Shown here: one piece after another, positions 48,345-61,199 of the stretch
Position numbering within the stretch: the stretch's first letter is position 1
Layout: each line of letters begins with the position of its first letter
Assembly: GCF_000208865.1 (NCBI RefSeq)
Contig: NC_018394.1
Coordinates: 1,509,635-1,573,634, forward strand
Length of the DNA: 64,000 nt
Origin: Neospora caninum Liverpool
Taxonomy: Eukaryota > Apicomplexa > Conoidasida > Eucoccidiorida > Sarcocystidae
Direction of reading: 5' to 3'
Translations under genes and position numbers: made by a program
Notes under the pieces: generated by a model
The model's database searches: none
Told to the model about the DNA's origin: nothing
Seen by the model: the letters and a program-made list of their open reading frames with translations, nothing else

Positions 48345-51300
48345 ATGATTCCACTATCTTTCCTCCGCCTTCGCCAGACCGGTGGAGGGAAGTTTCTCCT
48401 CTCGCAGGACCGCCTCTGCCGTGGTCACGTGCGGCCTTCTCCAAGACGAGGGTTTTTGGAGGGGTGCCAGGCCTTGCATGCGCCGGCTTCCCCGTGTGGA
48501 GCGGCCTCCGCGCTTTTTTCAAAAAGTGTAATCCGCCCAGAGAAGCCGAGTTTCGCAGCCCTGAATCCAGTAACTCGCGGGGTAGCTTCGTACCTCTCCG
48601 TCTGCGTGTCCTCCGTGGCCGCCGGCTGTTGCCCCTGGTGGCTCGGCGCTCTGTCGGCAGTCTTCAGCCTCCTGACAATTTCGAGACGAGGTGTGTACTT
48701 CAGTCCTCGCCGATCCGGCCTCCAGCCGAGCCGCCCAAGCAGCAGCGATCGCTCTCCCTTCAGCGGGGTGACTCCGTCGCAGGTATTCGCGGGCAGCGTT
48801 TACCACGGTCCACAGAAGTTACCCCTGCGCAGCTGGTCATCGAGCATGGCGCGAGATGGCAAGGGTGGGGATTCCGGGCTGTCGGCAGGGGAGAAGCTCT
48901 CCCAGCTGCGCAAGCTTATGAAAGACCGCCAACTAGACGCGTTCATTGTCTACAGCGGGGACGCACATGGCAGTGAAATTCCGGCCCCGTGCGACGAAAG
49001 ACGCCAGTTCCTCACCGGCTTCGACGGCAGCAATGGCGTGGCCGTCGTCACCGCTGACGAGGCGCTACTGTGGACTGACGGAAGATATTTCGTCCAGGCC
49101 GAACAGCAGCTGGACGCTTCTCTGTGGACTCTCATGAAACAAAACACGCCGGGGACTCCGAAAGTCCAGGGCTGGCTTTTCAACAATGCAAAAGGTGTGT
49201 GGCAGGCGGGAATGCCGATCCTACTGGCGCAATGCCTCACTTTGCTCGGTTCCAGCAAAAACGAAAACTGTAGCGCCCGTTTTTCCTTTGCTGCCTACCA
49301 CAACATTCGAACTTTCATGTCTCAGCGTTACCCCCTCCCCCCCTACCGCTCCCCGGAGAGAAACGCACGGGTGCTTTGGTCGAGAATCTGACGGAAAAAG
49401 ATAACCCCGAACCAACACTGTGTACCCTCTCTCGCTGCCTCGCCTCCACGTCCCGTCTGCCCGGACGCCACTGCTGTGTCGCGCAGACTGGGCAAAGGGT
49501 CGCTCCCCCCCGGTGACTGGTGCAGAGGGAGCTCTCCATCTCCAGACTGCGGCGTGTGTGGACCGTTGTCGTGGATCTGTCGCTTGCGAGTCGGACCTCT
49601 AAACTTCCACGTTTCCTGGTGCTGCGTGATCGCATCCGGGGGCGCAGTTGTCGGCTCAAGGGGGGGGGGGGGGGGGGGCAACCCGCCACGCGTTCCGTAT
49701 CGCGTATGCATGACTGTGCACTTGTTGCTAGCCCCCACATCTCAAGCCGTTGCGCTTGGAGCCCGCTCTTGGAAGTTGTTGTGGAACGCCTCCTGTGATG
49801 CGAATTGCAGTGAAACGTGTAGGCGTCGACGGTCACTCCACGCTGATCTCGGAGTATCGACAGCTGCTCCACGCCGGCTTCGTCCCCTCGCCGTCGTCTT
49901 CCGCCCCTTCCCTCGGCGCCGCAGGCGACCTGTCCCTGAAAAGCAACGGCAGTGGCGGACCCGTAGACGCTGGAAACGCGAAGGAACTCGTCATCCTTTC
50001 TGAAAACCTCGTGGACCAGGTGTGGGGTGCGGCTCGGCCCCCAGCTCCATCCGCAGATATTCTTGTTCATCCCCTTTCATATGCAGGCAAGTCTGCGTTT
50101 TCGTGCTATGCAATATAAAAGGGTCAGACGCCTCCCGTGTTTGGCCACGCGCAGCTGAGGTTCATGTCTCGACGGCTTCTCACAAGCATTGTCTCACGCC
50201 GCACTGCCGACCCTTCAGGCGCTGCCTGCTTGTGCGATTTCCAGGCGCCGACACGCGACAGAAGGCCGCGCAGATGCTTCAACAGATGGCCGCAGCGCGG
50301 TGCGATGTCCTCCTCCTGTCGGTAAGCACGAAAAGTATATACCCTGGACAGGGGGAGTCGAGTTCAGTTTTGGGAATAAGAAAAGGCCCCGCCGTGAAAC
50401 TCGACGAATGCACATCTCTGAGTGGAACTTGCCGTTCCAGAGACGTAAACCGGATCACCGTCCATTCCTAGTGAACACTGAAAAAGCAAAGGAACCTGGA
50501 GCATAAGCCTCTTTCTGGGCAAAAGCTGCGGGGCTTACATATCTGTATCTCGTTTGGAGGCCTGCGAACCCTGCCGAGGATGCTCCCTCCCCGACCGTTT
50601 CGTGCGGGGCCGACTTCGTTCCAACGCAAACTTCCCTTCACTGTGTGTGTTTCTTTAGCTCTCTGGGAAAAAGCCATGTATTTTCGAGGTGGGTAGTGCG
50701 CGGCACGCCTTTTTTCCGGGAAAGGGAGTTCTGAAAGAGCCTGTTACATGCGGATTCTTTGTCCATACGCACGCAGGCCCTAGACGACGTGGCGTGGTTT
50801 CTGAATCTTCGAGGCGCAGATGCTCCTTGTTCTCCTGTCTTCCTCTCCTACTGCTTGATCGTCAACACGGCTTCGGCGCTCCACCCAGCTGAAAACGGCG
50901 ACTCTTCAGTGCAAGACGGCTCGTCAGCTCTGATTGTGTACGCGGGTTGGTCCCTCCTTCGCGCATGCTACGTCGCGGAAACCTTTAAACTGCTTGTCGT
51001 GAAGGGTGTCGCGCGGGCAGATTCACTACGAAAGCAGTCAGCCAAATGCGAGACACGAAGGAACGTGTCCCCGGAAAAGAGAACGGGGAGCATCCAGTCT
51101 GCGTGCTTCTACGCAAGTCCAATTGGATGTCACGCTAGGTGTCTGTCGTAGTGGTCTTAAACTCAAGGTTTCACTCTCCCCTGTGTTTGTTGGATGGGCG
51201 TTTCGCATACCAACAGAGGAATTCCTCTGTTGCGGTACTCGAAAGAGTTACTCCCAATGCTGCGTAGGCTTCATACCGGGCCCTCACACCGAGAGCTGAT

Positions 51301-54300
51301 GACAGAAGCGTCAACAATCTCTTCTCCAAACTAACTTGCAATTTACAGGATGGGCGCATGTTCCAGCGCATATCGGTTACGCGGGGTTTTGCCGCGATAA
51401 CGTCACGATTATAACCGTTGGAATAGTAATGCGGTGGGGCACATGCACCCATAAGGTGCCGTGGCTGGCTGCTGCCTCGGGGCATTTTTGTGTGTACGTA
51501 CACTTCGTTTGCTTGTGCCTTCCACACCTGCGGAGTGCACCTGTTCGAGGCAGCTGGAGTGCGGCATGTCCTCGAAAGAATGCCACGTGTGCGTTTTTCC
51601 AGTCTGTATACAAACGAGGAGCGGATCAAAGGCGCCGTTGCTGAGGCGCTAGCCAGATACCGCGTGCACGTTCGTCCTTACGGGAGCGTGTGCGATGATT
51701 TGCGGCACGTCCTCCGAAACAAACCGTCCTTCATCGACTTCATCTCCCAAGCGGAACGCCCCGCCGGCTCCAACAACCAAAACGCCGACGCTTCCAACCA
51801 GAAAAGTGACGACGGATCAGAGAGGAGCAAAACGTGTGCTCAAATGCTCTGGGTTGATCCAACCGCCAACGTATCCATTTTCGCAACTGCGAACGAGTGT
51901 GACGCCCGCGTGACGCTGGCAGTGACCCCAGCTGCGAAGCAGAAGGTCCGTTCGTCTAAGCATCCATCGGTCCCTCAGCGATGAAAGTTCTGTAATTATG
52001 CTTTCGAACGTTTTTCGACACTGGAGGCTCGATGCGTCGCCTGCTGTCTGTTTCGTTTTTCCACGCACTGTCCGGGAGCGTCCTGAAGTCACGGACTTCG
52101 GGCCGAGTCTGTTGCAGGGACGAACGGGAGTGGCTGATCCTACTACGCGCCGCAGAGTTGAGCAATTTTTAAACTGAAAACGAGCGCATGCAGACGGGTT
52201 GAAAAAGAGCAGCATTTGCGAGAGATCCGCAGGCTGCCACCGACTCGTCGATCTTGTGGGGTGAACCGTCCGATCGTCCTCGGCGTGCAATCAACTGCAG
52301 AGTTGGGGCATCCCGCCGAAATAAAACCTCGTGTGTCCTTTGGCAAGCAAACCGCTGGGCTCTTCGCCGGGTGTGCGTTTCCCGAAATCCTGAGTATGCG
52401 TGGCGGGTCCGTGCTGCAAACGACAGGGTTGTTCCTTGTTTCCTCGCCCTTGAAAGACGCTGTGGCCGTATCTGCTCCGGTGATGCGCCACTCCAGGCAG
52501 TGAAGAACTCGGCGGAGCTTGAGGGAATGAAGGAGGCACACGTGCAGGACGGCGTCGCTCTCGCCAAGTTCTTCTCGTGGTTGGAGCGGACGAGCGGGGA
52601 ACCGCAACCTGAGCCGTTCTCTGAGTGGCTTGTGGCCCAGGTTGTCGACGGTTTTCGAGCGCTCTCCGTAGGTCGCGCGGCGCACTGTTGGTGTTTGTCT
52701 CTTACACTTTTTTGCTTTGCTTGGAGGCTTCACGCCACAAAACCGACCGTTCCAGGTCTGCTCTCCGCCCCTCGCCGCCCGTCGTAGCGCGTGTAGCCCA
52801 AGAAAGGACAGGCAAAAAATGTAATGGGTCAGTTTTGAAAGCAGACTGGTCATGGCCCGCTCAGTATCCGGTCCGGTCGCATGCATCTCTCTCACACTTT
52901 GGGTATCCTGTGTGCACTGCTGTGGCGCGTTTCGCGGATGACATTGGCCGCAGCCGTCTTTCAGGGGAATCTCCTTTTCCACCATCGCCTCTGCCGACGC
53001 GAACGCCGCCATCGTCCACTATCGGTGAGAGACTTGGTTTACACGAGGAGCGTGGAAAAACTCCGGGGCTCCTGGAGACGCGGGGCGAGGAGGCGCCTGA
53101 TGGCGCTCAGGCCCGAAGGACTTCGGGCGAGGCGGTAAACAAAGACGTGCATTGGGATCGTTGCGTGCAACCTTTTATCTTCACCTTTTGATAGATTTTT
53201 CCTTCTCTTGCGTAGGCCCTCGCGGGAGGACAGTGCACCGGTCACGTCTTCGTGTCTCTTCCTCCTCGATAGCGGCGGTCACTACGCCGTCGGCGGGACG
53301 ACAGATGTCACGCGAACCGTGCACACGGGGACTCCAACAGAACTCCAACGACGCTATTTCACGCTGGTTCTCAAGGTGCGAGGAAAGTGTCTAAGGGGTC
53401 AGAAGAGTCGCGTCTCCAGCGAGGAGACTGGCTTCTCAGTTCCACGAGAGAGGCACTTCGGCTCAGCCAAAGTCCACAGAGAGGAAGCGTATCACCCACG
53501 ATTTCCCCCCTTGTAACGTGCATTTCACGCTCGTTCTCTTCTGAGTCACGTCTTCCAAAGAAGGTGCTGCCGTCGAGTGCTGGAAGTCCCCTTCAGGAGC
53601 TCTCTGCGGAGCCTCAGTCGTGGCATCCACGGGTCGTGTGTGGAAATCCTGTCTCATAGATTACTCCCAGTACGATGGTACTACTGATCATACCAGCGTC
53701 CGACTAGGTGTTTTCTCCGGCCCCTCGTTTATAGGGTCGTATCTTCCCGCCGCAAAGGAAAACTTGCTTCGCCGTCGGTCAGGCTTCCTGCGTTTGTGTC
53801 TGTCTCCCGTTTCCCAGGGGTTTATAGGCCTGTCTCGGCAGGTGTTTCCACAGGGAACGCGCGGGCCGCAGCTCGACGTGCTGGCGCGCCAGTATTTGTG
53901 GGCTTCTGGCCTGGACTATCGGCATGGTGAGATTCCCGTCACACAACTGCGAAGGGGAGTGTTGAGGGTTTTCGTCTTATCCCCCAGCCGCTACGGAATT
54001 TTGCGCATGCAGTGACGGCAACGAAGATCAGCGAGACACTGTGGTGGGCGAGTCTGCAAAGTCTGCAGATGGTGGAAAACAGTTTTTTCGGAGTCCCCAC
54101 TTTCTGTCGCGAGAGTGTGCCAGGGCGAGAAAGAAGCGATGCACTGCGCGCTTCCTGTCTTTCCTCCACAGCCCTCTGTCTGTGTTATTCGTGCAAAAAG
54201 GACGTACAAATGACGTGTTTTCTCATCCACGTACGTGCACTGTTTTTTCCTTCTGTCAGGAACGGGACACGGTGTTGGAAGCTATTTGAACGTCCACGAA

Positions 54301-56339
54301 GGGCCGATCGGTATTTCTCCCCGCCTCATTGTAAGTAGTCGCCCACCGGTGCGCACTGGGGCTTTAATCCCGTTCTCATTTTAAACGAGGAGTCAGTCTG
54401 GCTGTTCGCTCCCCGTCTCTTTTTCTCGGATATTCCCCCCGGGGTGAGTCCTGATCGAGGGTTCGTCTGCCAGGATAATTGGAATGGAAAACAGAGTCCA
54501 GGCTCAACATCGCAGACCGGGCGGGACAACCCCGTGTGCAAGTCTGTGGAGGCGATTCGGTCTCTTCCAGGTGGTTCCCGCGCTCCCCTCCGGTTTTGTA
54601 CAGCGGTTGGAAATTTCCACGAGTCGGTTAGGAAAGCACAGCAGTGTCCCTGATGTCGCAGCGTTTCACTGTTAACTTACTACAGACTACGGGTGCGAAG
54701 ATAATCAAAAATGTAACTTCGTTCACGGAAATCCAAAGAGCCTTCACGGGTTGTATTTGTGAAACGGGGTCGACTACGATGTAGGTTTTCACATTTCCCC
54801 GCTCTTGTACGCAGCGCCAGCGGGAGTGGGGTGTCGGGACGCCAGGCGCTCCGAGCGAAAGCATCGGCATCCTAGATCGGGATGGGCCAAGCAAGAGGGA
54901 AACGCGTCTTCACAAGTAGATACAGACCGCTTCGTGTATGTAGCAGCGAAACCAGGAGACACGTCAGATCAAACAAAAGCAAAGAAAAGTGAAAACCAGG
55001 CGCCCAGCAGTAAAGAGAAGAAAGTACGCCACTTCAAAGCACGTGTGTATACTGATATATTTCATGACGTGTATGTATCTCAACTCAGCGCCACGCTTTG
55101 TTTGCTGCGCCAGGCACGAGTTGAGGCAAAAAGCTATGATTTTCTGTGTTTGTCAGGAAGAATTGTAATGAGGACCAGTCAGTCGAGACCGCCACTTGAC
55201 GGGCTGTTCCGGGAGGCAGGACTCCGTTGTTTTCCTTGTTTGTCCGCTGTTTTTTCTGTGGAAAGTGTCAAGCAGGCGAGACTGATTTGGCGGAGGGGAA
55301 CGTGCTGTCGGTGGAGCCCGGATTCTATGAGCAAGGCAGCCTTGGCATCCGCATAGAGAATCTTGTCTACGTCACAAAGTAGGCTTCATGATGAGCAGAC
55401 CACACCACTCGCACGGCAGTTTTTTGCCACTCGAGCACCCAACAGACTCCTCAGCGAACTGATGTTTACGCTGAAATGGCCGCGCGTAAATACAGTTATG
55501 CGGAGAGTTCATGTGCGAGAAACTTGGGGCGTTCATCAGTCACGGCTTCACGGAACACAAGTGGGAGAGCAGTCAGTGTGATTCGGGGACGTGACCTGTG
55601 CGAATCCGCTATCTCGTACACAGAGCCACTCCGGCCGAGAACTTCGAGGACATGAAGTTTCTCCGTTTCGACCAGCTTACTGTTGTTCCCATCCAGAAAA
55701 AGCTGATTCTCCCTTCTCTCCTGACAAACGAGGTAAATATTTAGCACACTCTTGTCCGGCTGTAGCGACAGGAGCGGCGGCGGCGTGCCAAGAGCGCGCG
55801 ATGGGGCAACTTGTCTCAGGAGATCGAGATCCTTTCGCGGCCCGATCCCTGTGCTCGAGTACGGTAGTCGAGTCTTTTCTCCTCCGTGTACAACAAGTGC
55901 CCCCGGAGCGTTCCCCAGGCAGGCGAATGTAGGGTGAAAATGGGAAACTGTCGACTTTTTAATGGAGCAACATCAGAGCGTAGGCGTGGAAAGTGGCAGC
56001 AGCAGCTCCACGCAGTTAATGAACCTGTCGGAGACGTTGTTGAGCCTCTCAGAAAACTTCAGTCGCCTCTGTTTCTTCTTGCCGTACGTGCTTTCCTGTC
56101 TAACTTTCTCTTCGTCGCTTCGTGCGCTCCCTGTGTTTGCTGCGGCTCAGGAAATTCAGTGGCTGAACGATTACCACCAGCGAGTATGGACACTGGTGGC
56201 TCCTCGTCTTCGAGAAGAAACCAAAAACAAGGCGGTGACCTCAATCACTGTGGGAGAAGGCAGAAGAATCTCAGTTCCCACTCCGGGTGAAACTCTGAGT
56301 TGGCTCGAGAAAGCCACAGCTCCGTTGCCTCTCCACTAG
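48345..56339 (+). CDS. APP: Xaa-Pro aminopeptidase (aminopeptidase P, M24B)
   Basis: Metalloprotease that removes an N-terminal residue preceding proline and helps finish peptide breakdown. Thirteen exons: 48345-49194, 49811-50086, 50245-50321, 50777-50949, 51603-51945, 52497-52667, 52954-53024, 53216-53375, 53818-53926, 54260-54330, 55266-55378, 55624-55732 and 56151-56339. The product is 903 residues, or 736 if ATG 48846 is used. That second ATG has the better context (A at -3, G at +4) and lies just before the family's usual start ([17 protein letters not shown]), so it may be the true one. The extra 167 residues include a hydrophobic stretch. The three-domain layout is like human XPNPEP1. 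All five metal ligands are present: [30 protein letters not shown] and GIRIEN. The catalytic His residues are in IVHYR and LNVHEGP. The exon 4/5 border is the least sure. Intron 2 begins with GC. Confidence 0.95.
49660..49678 (+). repeat. G19 homopolymer in aminopeptidase P intron 1
   Basis: An uninterrupted run of 19 G on the plus strand inside intron 49195-49810. Such runs are prone to sequencing and copy-number error and can form G-quadruplex structures. Confidence 0.95.
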
Positions 56340-58875
56340 AGCACTCGATCCGAGGTTTTTGTGCGTGCAGCCGCCGTAGTTAGCTCGATTGCGCGAGTTC
56401 GCTCTTGGTGGGGGGTGGGGGTACTCGCCTGCACGAAAACAAGCGAGTCAAGAAAACCAGCGGCCGTTGACTCGGGGTTCAGCCTATTTGACAGAGAGAG
56501 GAGCGCCGGGCGCGCTTGTACAAAAAGGAAACATATTTGCGAGCGCTCCAGTGGATAACAGAAGGGGCGGGAATTTCTGTTGCATTGGAACAGAAATAGA
56601 AAACTGCGTGCCTCCAATCCTTGTGAGGTCGTGGAACTACACGTGAATTCGTACCGAGACTCCTACAGAGAAGTACACTCTCCTTTCTTTCGCCTCCTCT
56701 TACGTTGAATTGCGGGTTCCCGCCACTGGAAACGAGAACAAAGCATTGACATGTTCTCGTCTCCTGCCACTGTATGTGGCCAGAAAGTAGCAGAGCCGTA
56801 GAGTTTGGCTGCACAGCGTTTCACCTGTCCAGACCGTATGTGGCCCACAGCAACAAAAAACGCCAGTGACTGGCGCATGCGATGCACCCAGGGGACGATG
56901 GTAGATAGGCGGAAGCAGTGGGCAACGCTGCCAAAAGAATCCCACCTCAGTACAAGAGAGGCAAAACCAACCAGTGACCAAATGGACAGAGCGGCTGTCA
57001 GCAGTACAGAGAGCATGTTGCATTTGGTAAAGAGCAATAGGCGGCGTCAGTGACAGGAATAACCTCAGAAATGTAACATCAGCGGACCTGCAAAGAAATA
57101 ACATGCTTGACACAGCCACATACTCGAGAGCCAAGACTCAGGACACTCTTTTTCCAAAATCATGACAAAGACGGCGAAAGTCTAACTATTGGGGAGGACA
57201 TGGTAGCTAGTAACTGGGCCCGGCATCGGGGCGAATTTGCTATCAACGGAACCCAGAGATCAGATTCGTTCGCTGTTGCCCTAGCACACTTCATTTGGCA
57301 GCCTAAGCGTCCTCTTTAGTACCGAGCCCCGGAGCAGACATAAGGTGAGCTCGAACTACATCGAAGGAGCTGGAGCCAAAAGAAATAAATGTGCTCTTAC
57401 GAAGATATCCAAGAACATACAAGCAACAGGTGGAATAGTGTCGATGTGAAACCTTGCAGTAGTTATTTGGAATAGAAAACAGATGGCAAAGAATGGTGAG
57501 ACAGCCTCCACCCCGTGACGTCAGGAGAGGAACCTGTTCTGGTCCGACGCACTCATCAGCGAACCGCCCCCGTTTACTCAACGCTACTGCGTGGCCGTTC
57601 CATGCACGGTACAGTAAAAGAATCGTGTGTTGTGTCCACACAATCTTCCTTGTTGGTTCGAAACTTGGTTAATATGAACCTCAGTCTGACTGCATGTAGT
57701 GATTTCACTTTCATGACTCTTGAAGTCAAAAACGGTGTGCAACGACACTGTAGGCTGCAGGAGAGAGTGCCCATGATTTGTAGTGTGCATGAAACCTGTA
57801 AATCACTGACGAGGTACGGATCAAGAACTCCATTTGCACGCACGCGAATCAACCTGCCTGCGCTTGAACTGTGAGCACCTCGTATCAGGGAAGTGTGGCA
57901 TTTTACTCTATCGGTGCCCTCCTTGTAGTTATTTCAAATCGAACTCCTTCGTAACCGCTGAAGGGTGATACGGCTCTCGTTTGTGGCCCGTAGCCTGTCA
58001 TCCGCGAAGCATCCACAGCTGTCTCCCGTACGAGCACAATCCAGCACATCATGGTCCCTGTCCCGTCGTGTGTGTCCTCGTCCGATGAATGTAGACTGTG
58101 AAACGATTCATGTTATCAGAACAAAGCTTGCTTCTCGCATTCCGAATCGAATTGCCCACGCGGCACTTACACAGCATCGCCCGGGAGTGATTCGTGTGCT
58201 GTTTGTGAGTCAGAGAGAAGGGACGTGACAGCGTCGTGCATGCTGATCGAGTGTGAAGTCCAGCATGCAATGTGGTTAGCTGGGTGCCTTACTCTTCTCC
58301 GTGCTGCACTCTTTTTGTCGACAAAAACTCAGCCTCCACAGCTCGTAAAATTGGAAATAAGTTGGCCAGCGGTCCCGAATCGGTTGTTTGATTCCAAGCT
58401 TGAGGACACATGTGCACTGTAGGCACGTCAGTCGGAAATCATCAGTCAAGCACGTTACTTTCAGAGTGAAATGAGAGGGCTCTCTCTGCACGACTGGCGG
58501 AAACTTGCTGCGCGTGTTAGAATTCATTCAGTCGATCTGTCTGGATGCGAAATCGTGTTGTCCTTTCTTCAGGGGTTAGCTTTGTGCCTGAGGGGCTATT
58601 TTCCACTCTTTCGTTGATGCTACACACTTTCAGATGTTTATCAGGCGACTCGTGCCCTGGGGGTCCACCCCTTCTTGGTGACAACTGGTCGGGATTTTTC
58701 TCCCCAGAGCGTCTACTGCAGAAGAGAAGCGCAGGGTTCCCAAGAGCGGGTTCGTTTCGGGAGTGCCTTTAGAGTCGTTTTCTTCCTTCCTGTTGCTCAT
58801 TTCCCGATCTTTTTCTCCAGTTATTGTTGCTCCCAAGCCCGTGCCGACGCGTTCCAGATCTTTACCGTCAAAAAG
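56340..58875. other. Intergenic region between aminopeptidase P and the ankyrin gene, no gene seen
   Basis: About 2.5 kb between two plus-strand genes. It should contain the aminopeptidase P 3' UTR and the ankyrin-gene promoter. No open frame exceeds 150 codons and none has recognisable motifs. Confidence 0.55.
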
Positions 58876-61199
58876 ATGGTGATATGTTGCTCGCGAGGTG
58901 CAAAGAACGCGGGCGAGGATGTTTGGAGCGACCTCGGCAATGCTGCGTACACAGGCAATCTGCCTCGCATGATGCAGCAACTGAGCAGCGGCAACAGCGT
59001 CAATACACCAGATGAGGTAGGTTTCACCGCGGATTATGTGGGCGCGAGTTCATCTCGATGCAGAAGGGACAAGGAAAACGCTTCACAACGTCCGCACAGT
59101 GGAAGGAAAGTGTTTGCCTCGAATTGCCAAGCATCGTGAAGGACACAGGAGTCGCATTTTGTGCTGTTGCGGGAACAGAGGCGTCGAATCCATGGCAGTT
59201 TTCCTTACAGAAACCACTGCTCACTGCTCATCGGTTACGTGTCTCGCGAGGCCTTTTTTTTCCAGAACGGTTTCACTCCACTTCATCGTGCGGCGCAGTC
59301 GGGGAATTTCGAGGCCTTGCTGCTCCTCGTGAACAGTGGAGCTGACGCACGCTGTTCAGCAACGGTGAGGCGAAATTTGTACACGACTTCCCGGATAAGC
59401 TGCACTCCTTCGGTGCGGCGAACACAATCAAGCGAAGCATGCAGATGGTGACAAAAGCAACGCTATTTCACTGATGTCGCTGCCTTGGTGGCGGTTTTGC
59501 CGTATAGCAGGACAGCAAACGGGACACTCTCAGCGGGAGCATGTCTGGTATCCATGCGAGTGCACATACGTCGTGGGTATGTTGAGCGTGTGGCAGGATG
59601 TGTGCTTGGGTACACATCTCATTTCCATGTGAGTTGTCTTGTCGACACCCTGTGCTCAGTATCCCGGCTTCCAACCGGTAACAGAGGGACAGCTAGTGAA
59701 TTCGAGACACGTGTCCACGCAGCATTTTAAAAGAAGATCTGGAAAGTTGCCCGGATGTACTTCAGCACAATCATGCACGAATCGACTGCGAAGTCCAAAC
59801 GGCTTCACGACAGGGCCGCCTTGTGAGCATGTATCTTTGCAAATAACATACCCAAAGTATCACCTTTCTTTCGCCCTTCTGTTCCACGAGTAAATGAACA
59901 GGTATGTTGGCCTTGTTCAAATGTCGAATTCTTTTTTCTCGTCCCTCTGTGCTCAGAATGGCGACACGCCTCTCCATATTGCCGCTTTCCACAGGCACAC
60001 AGACGTTGTCAAGTTCCTGCTGGACACGGATGCGAAGGCAGACATTAACAAACAAAATACGGATGTCAGTCACCTGGTCCTCGGCGGCCAACGGCAGCAA
60101 GGACGTGCTACTGTTCTCTGGAAACCTCTGTAGTCCCACTGTGGCAATGAGATCGGACTGTCAGTTTCCATTGTGGACTCCACAGAGTCGCGGAATGCCC
60201 AAATGCGGCAACCAGAAATTACGCATCAGTGTAGAATCGAGAGAAGACGGAGACAGGAAGGAGAGGAAGTTTGTACAAAGAAAGGAAAATAACTCTCAGC
60301 AGCGTCTAACTTAACCTACTAGTTTCTAACGTCCTGTTGGGCGACGTAGTTAGAGTATATTGTTCGAGCACTGGAGCAGAACAGCACGTTTTTTTCACAC
60401 CACGGGGTCGCGCAGATATCCCCCCCACCGGTGGTCCAAATGGGCTTCATGTATGTATGTATGTATGTATGTATGTGCATACATACAAAGGAAATCTTGT
60501 CCCCTCGCTGCGTGGTACCCGTGATAAGGGCTGGACTCTGTGTTTTCATTCCACTTTTGGAAACTTTTGTCTCTGTATCTGTTCAGCATGGCATGACGCC
60601 GCTGCATGTGGCAGTCTACAGGGGTTGCCCCGAAATTGTCGATTTGCTTTTGGCGGCAGGCGCAGATCCAGATATCACAGCGAAGGTAAGTCCGTGTAAC
60701 TCAGGATGCAATACGCCAACATCCCCCTCTCGGCGACGCCTCTAGGGGCTAGGAGCAGCCTACAGTAGATATATGGATGAGGGCTAAGGATTCGGTTTCC
60801 GTGTCGGAAGTGCATCGGGAGGCGTATGGATGTACGAGCATATGCGGCTATTTAGTAGTTGGTTTCTAGCCTTTCTGTGAGCGTTCATTTCATGTTGGCA
60901 CCGGTGTGCAGTGACTAGCATGTCGCTATTTGACTGCCCGCCGTCGCTGTGCAAGGGTGACTAGGGTGTTACGTTTCTTTGTCATCCAACTGGACGGGTC
61001 CATCATCTTAAGCCGACAGCTAAGCGAGGTTTTCTAAGGACGGTTTTTTGCGTGGTGTCGTTCTCCACAGGGCCAGACGGCAGTGAACTTGGCGGAATTT
61101 TGGGATTCGCAAGAGTCGCAAGGACGCTCTTCGCCCTGCGCCAAACACCACGACACCCTTCTTCTGCTTCAGAATCGACTCAAGAACCCTGCCGTGTGA
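58876..61199 (+). CDS. Small ankyrin-repeat protein
   Basis: Predicted 191-residue protein made mainly of ankyrin repeats, a protein-binding fold. Exons: 58876-59016, 59266-59364, 59957-60064, 60587-60685 and 61071-61199. All introns are phase 0. Exon 1 holds a lead and a partial first repeat (WSDLGNAAYTGNLPRMMQ). Exons 2, 3 and 4 each encode one repeat of 33, 36 and 33 residues, opening with NGFTPLHRAA, NGDTPLHIAA and HGMTPLHVAV. Exon 5 holds a degenerate capping repeat (GQTAVNLAEFW) and a helical end (LLLLQNRLKN). The N terminus MVICCSRG has two adjacent Cys near the start, which could be palmitoylated. There is no Gly2, so myristoylation is not expected. The donor after exon 3 (GTCAGT) is weak. 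No enzymatic domain is present, so the partner is unknown. Confidence 0.88.
60448..60486. repeat. ATGT microsatellite with inverted end in ankyrin-gene intron 3
   Basis: About six to seven tandem ATGT units followed by the inverted GCATACATAC, so the run can fold back on itself. It lies in intron 60065-60586 and is probably polymorphic. Confidence 0.9.

Noticed and set aside
52497..52506. Acceptor at 52501 (after ggcag) for aminopeptidase P exon 6
   Set aside because: It needs a phase 1 donor that exon 5 does not offer. The acceptor at 52496 is phase 0 and restores [10 protein letters not shown].
55624..55732. Apparent Glu-to-Asp change in RFDQLTVVP of aminopeptidase P, first taken for a lost metal ligand
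   Set aside because: The fifth ligand of the family is the Glu in GIRIEN, which is present. The residue in RFDQLT is not a ligand.
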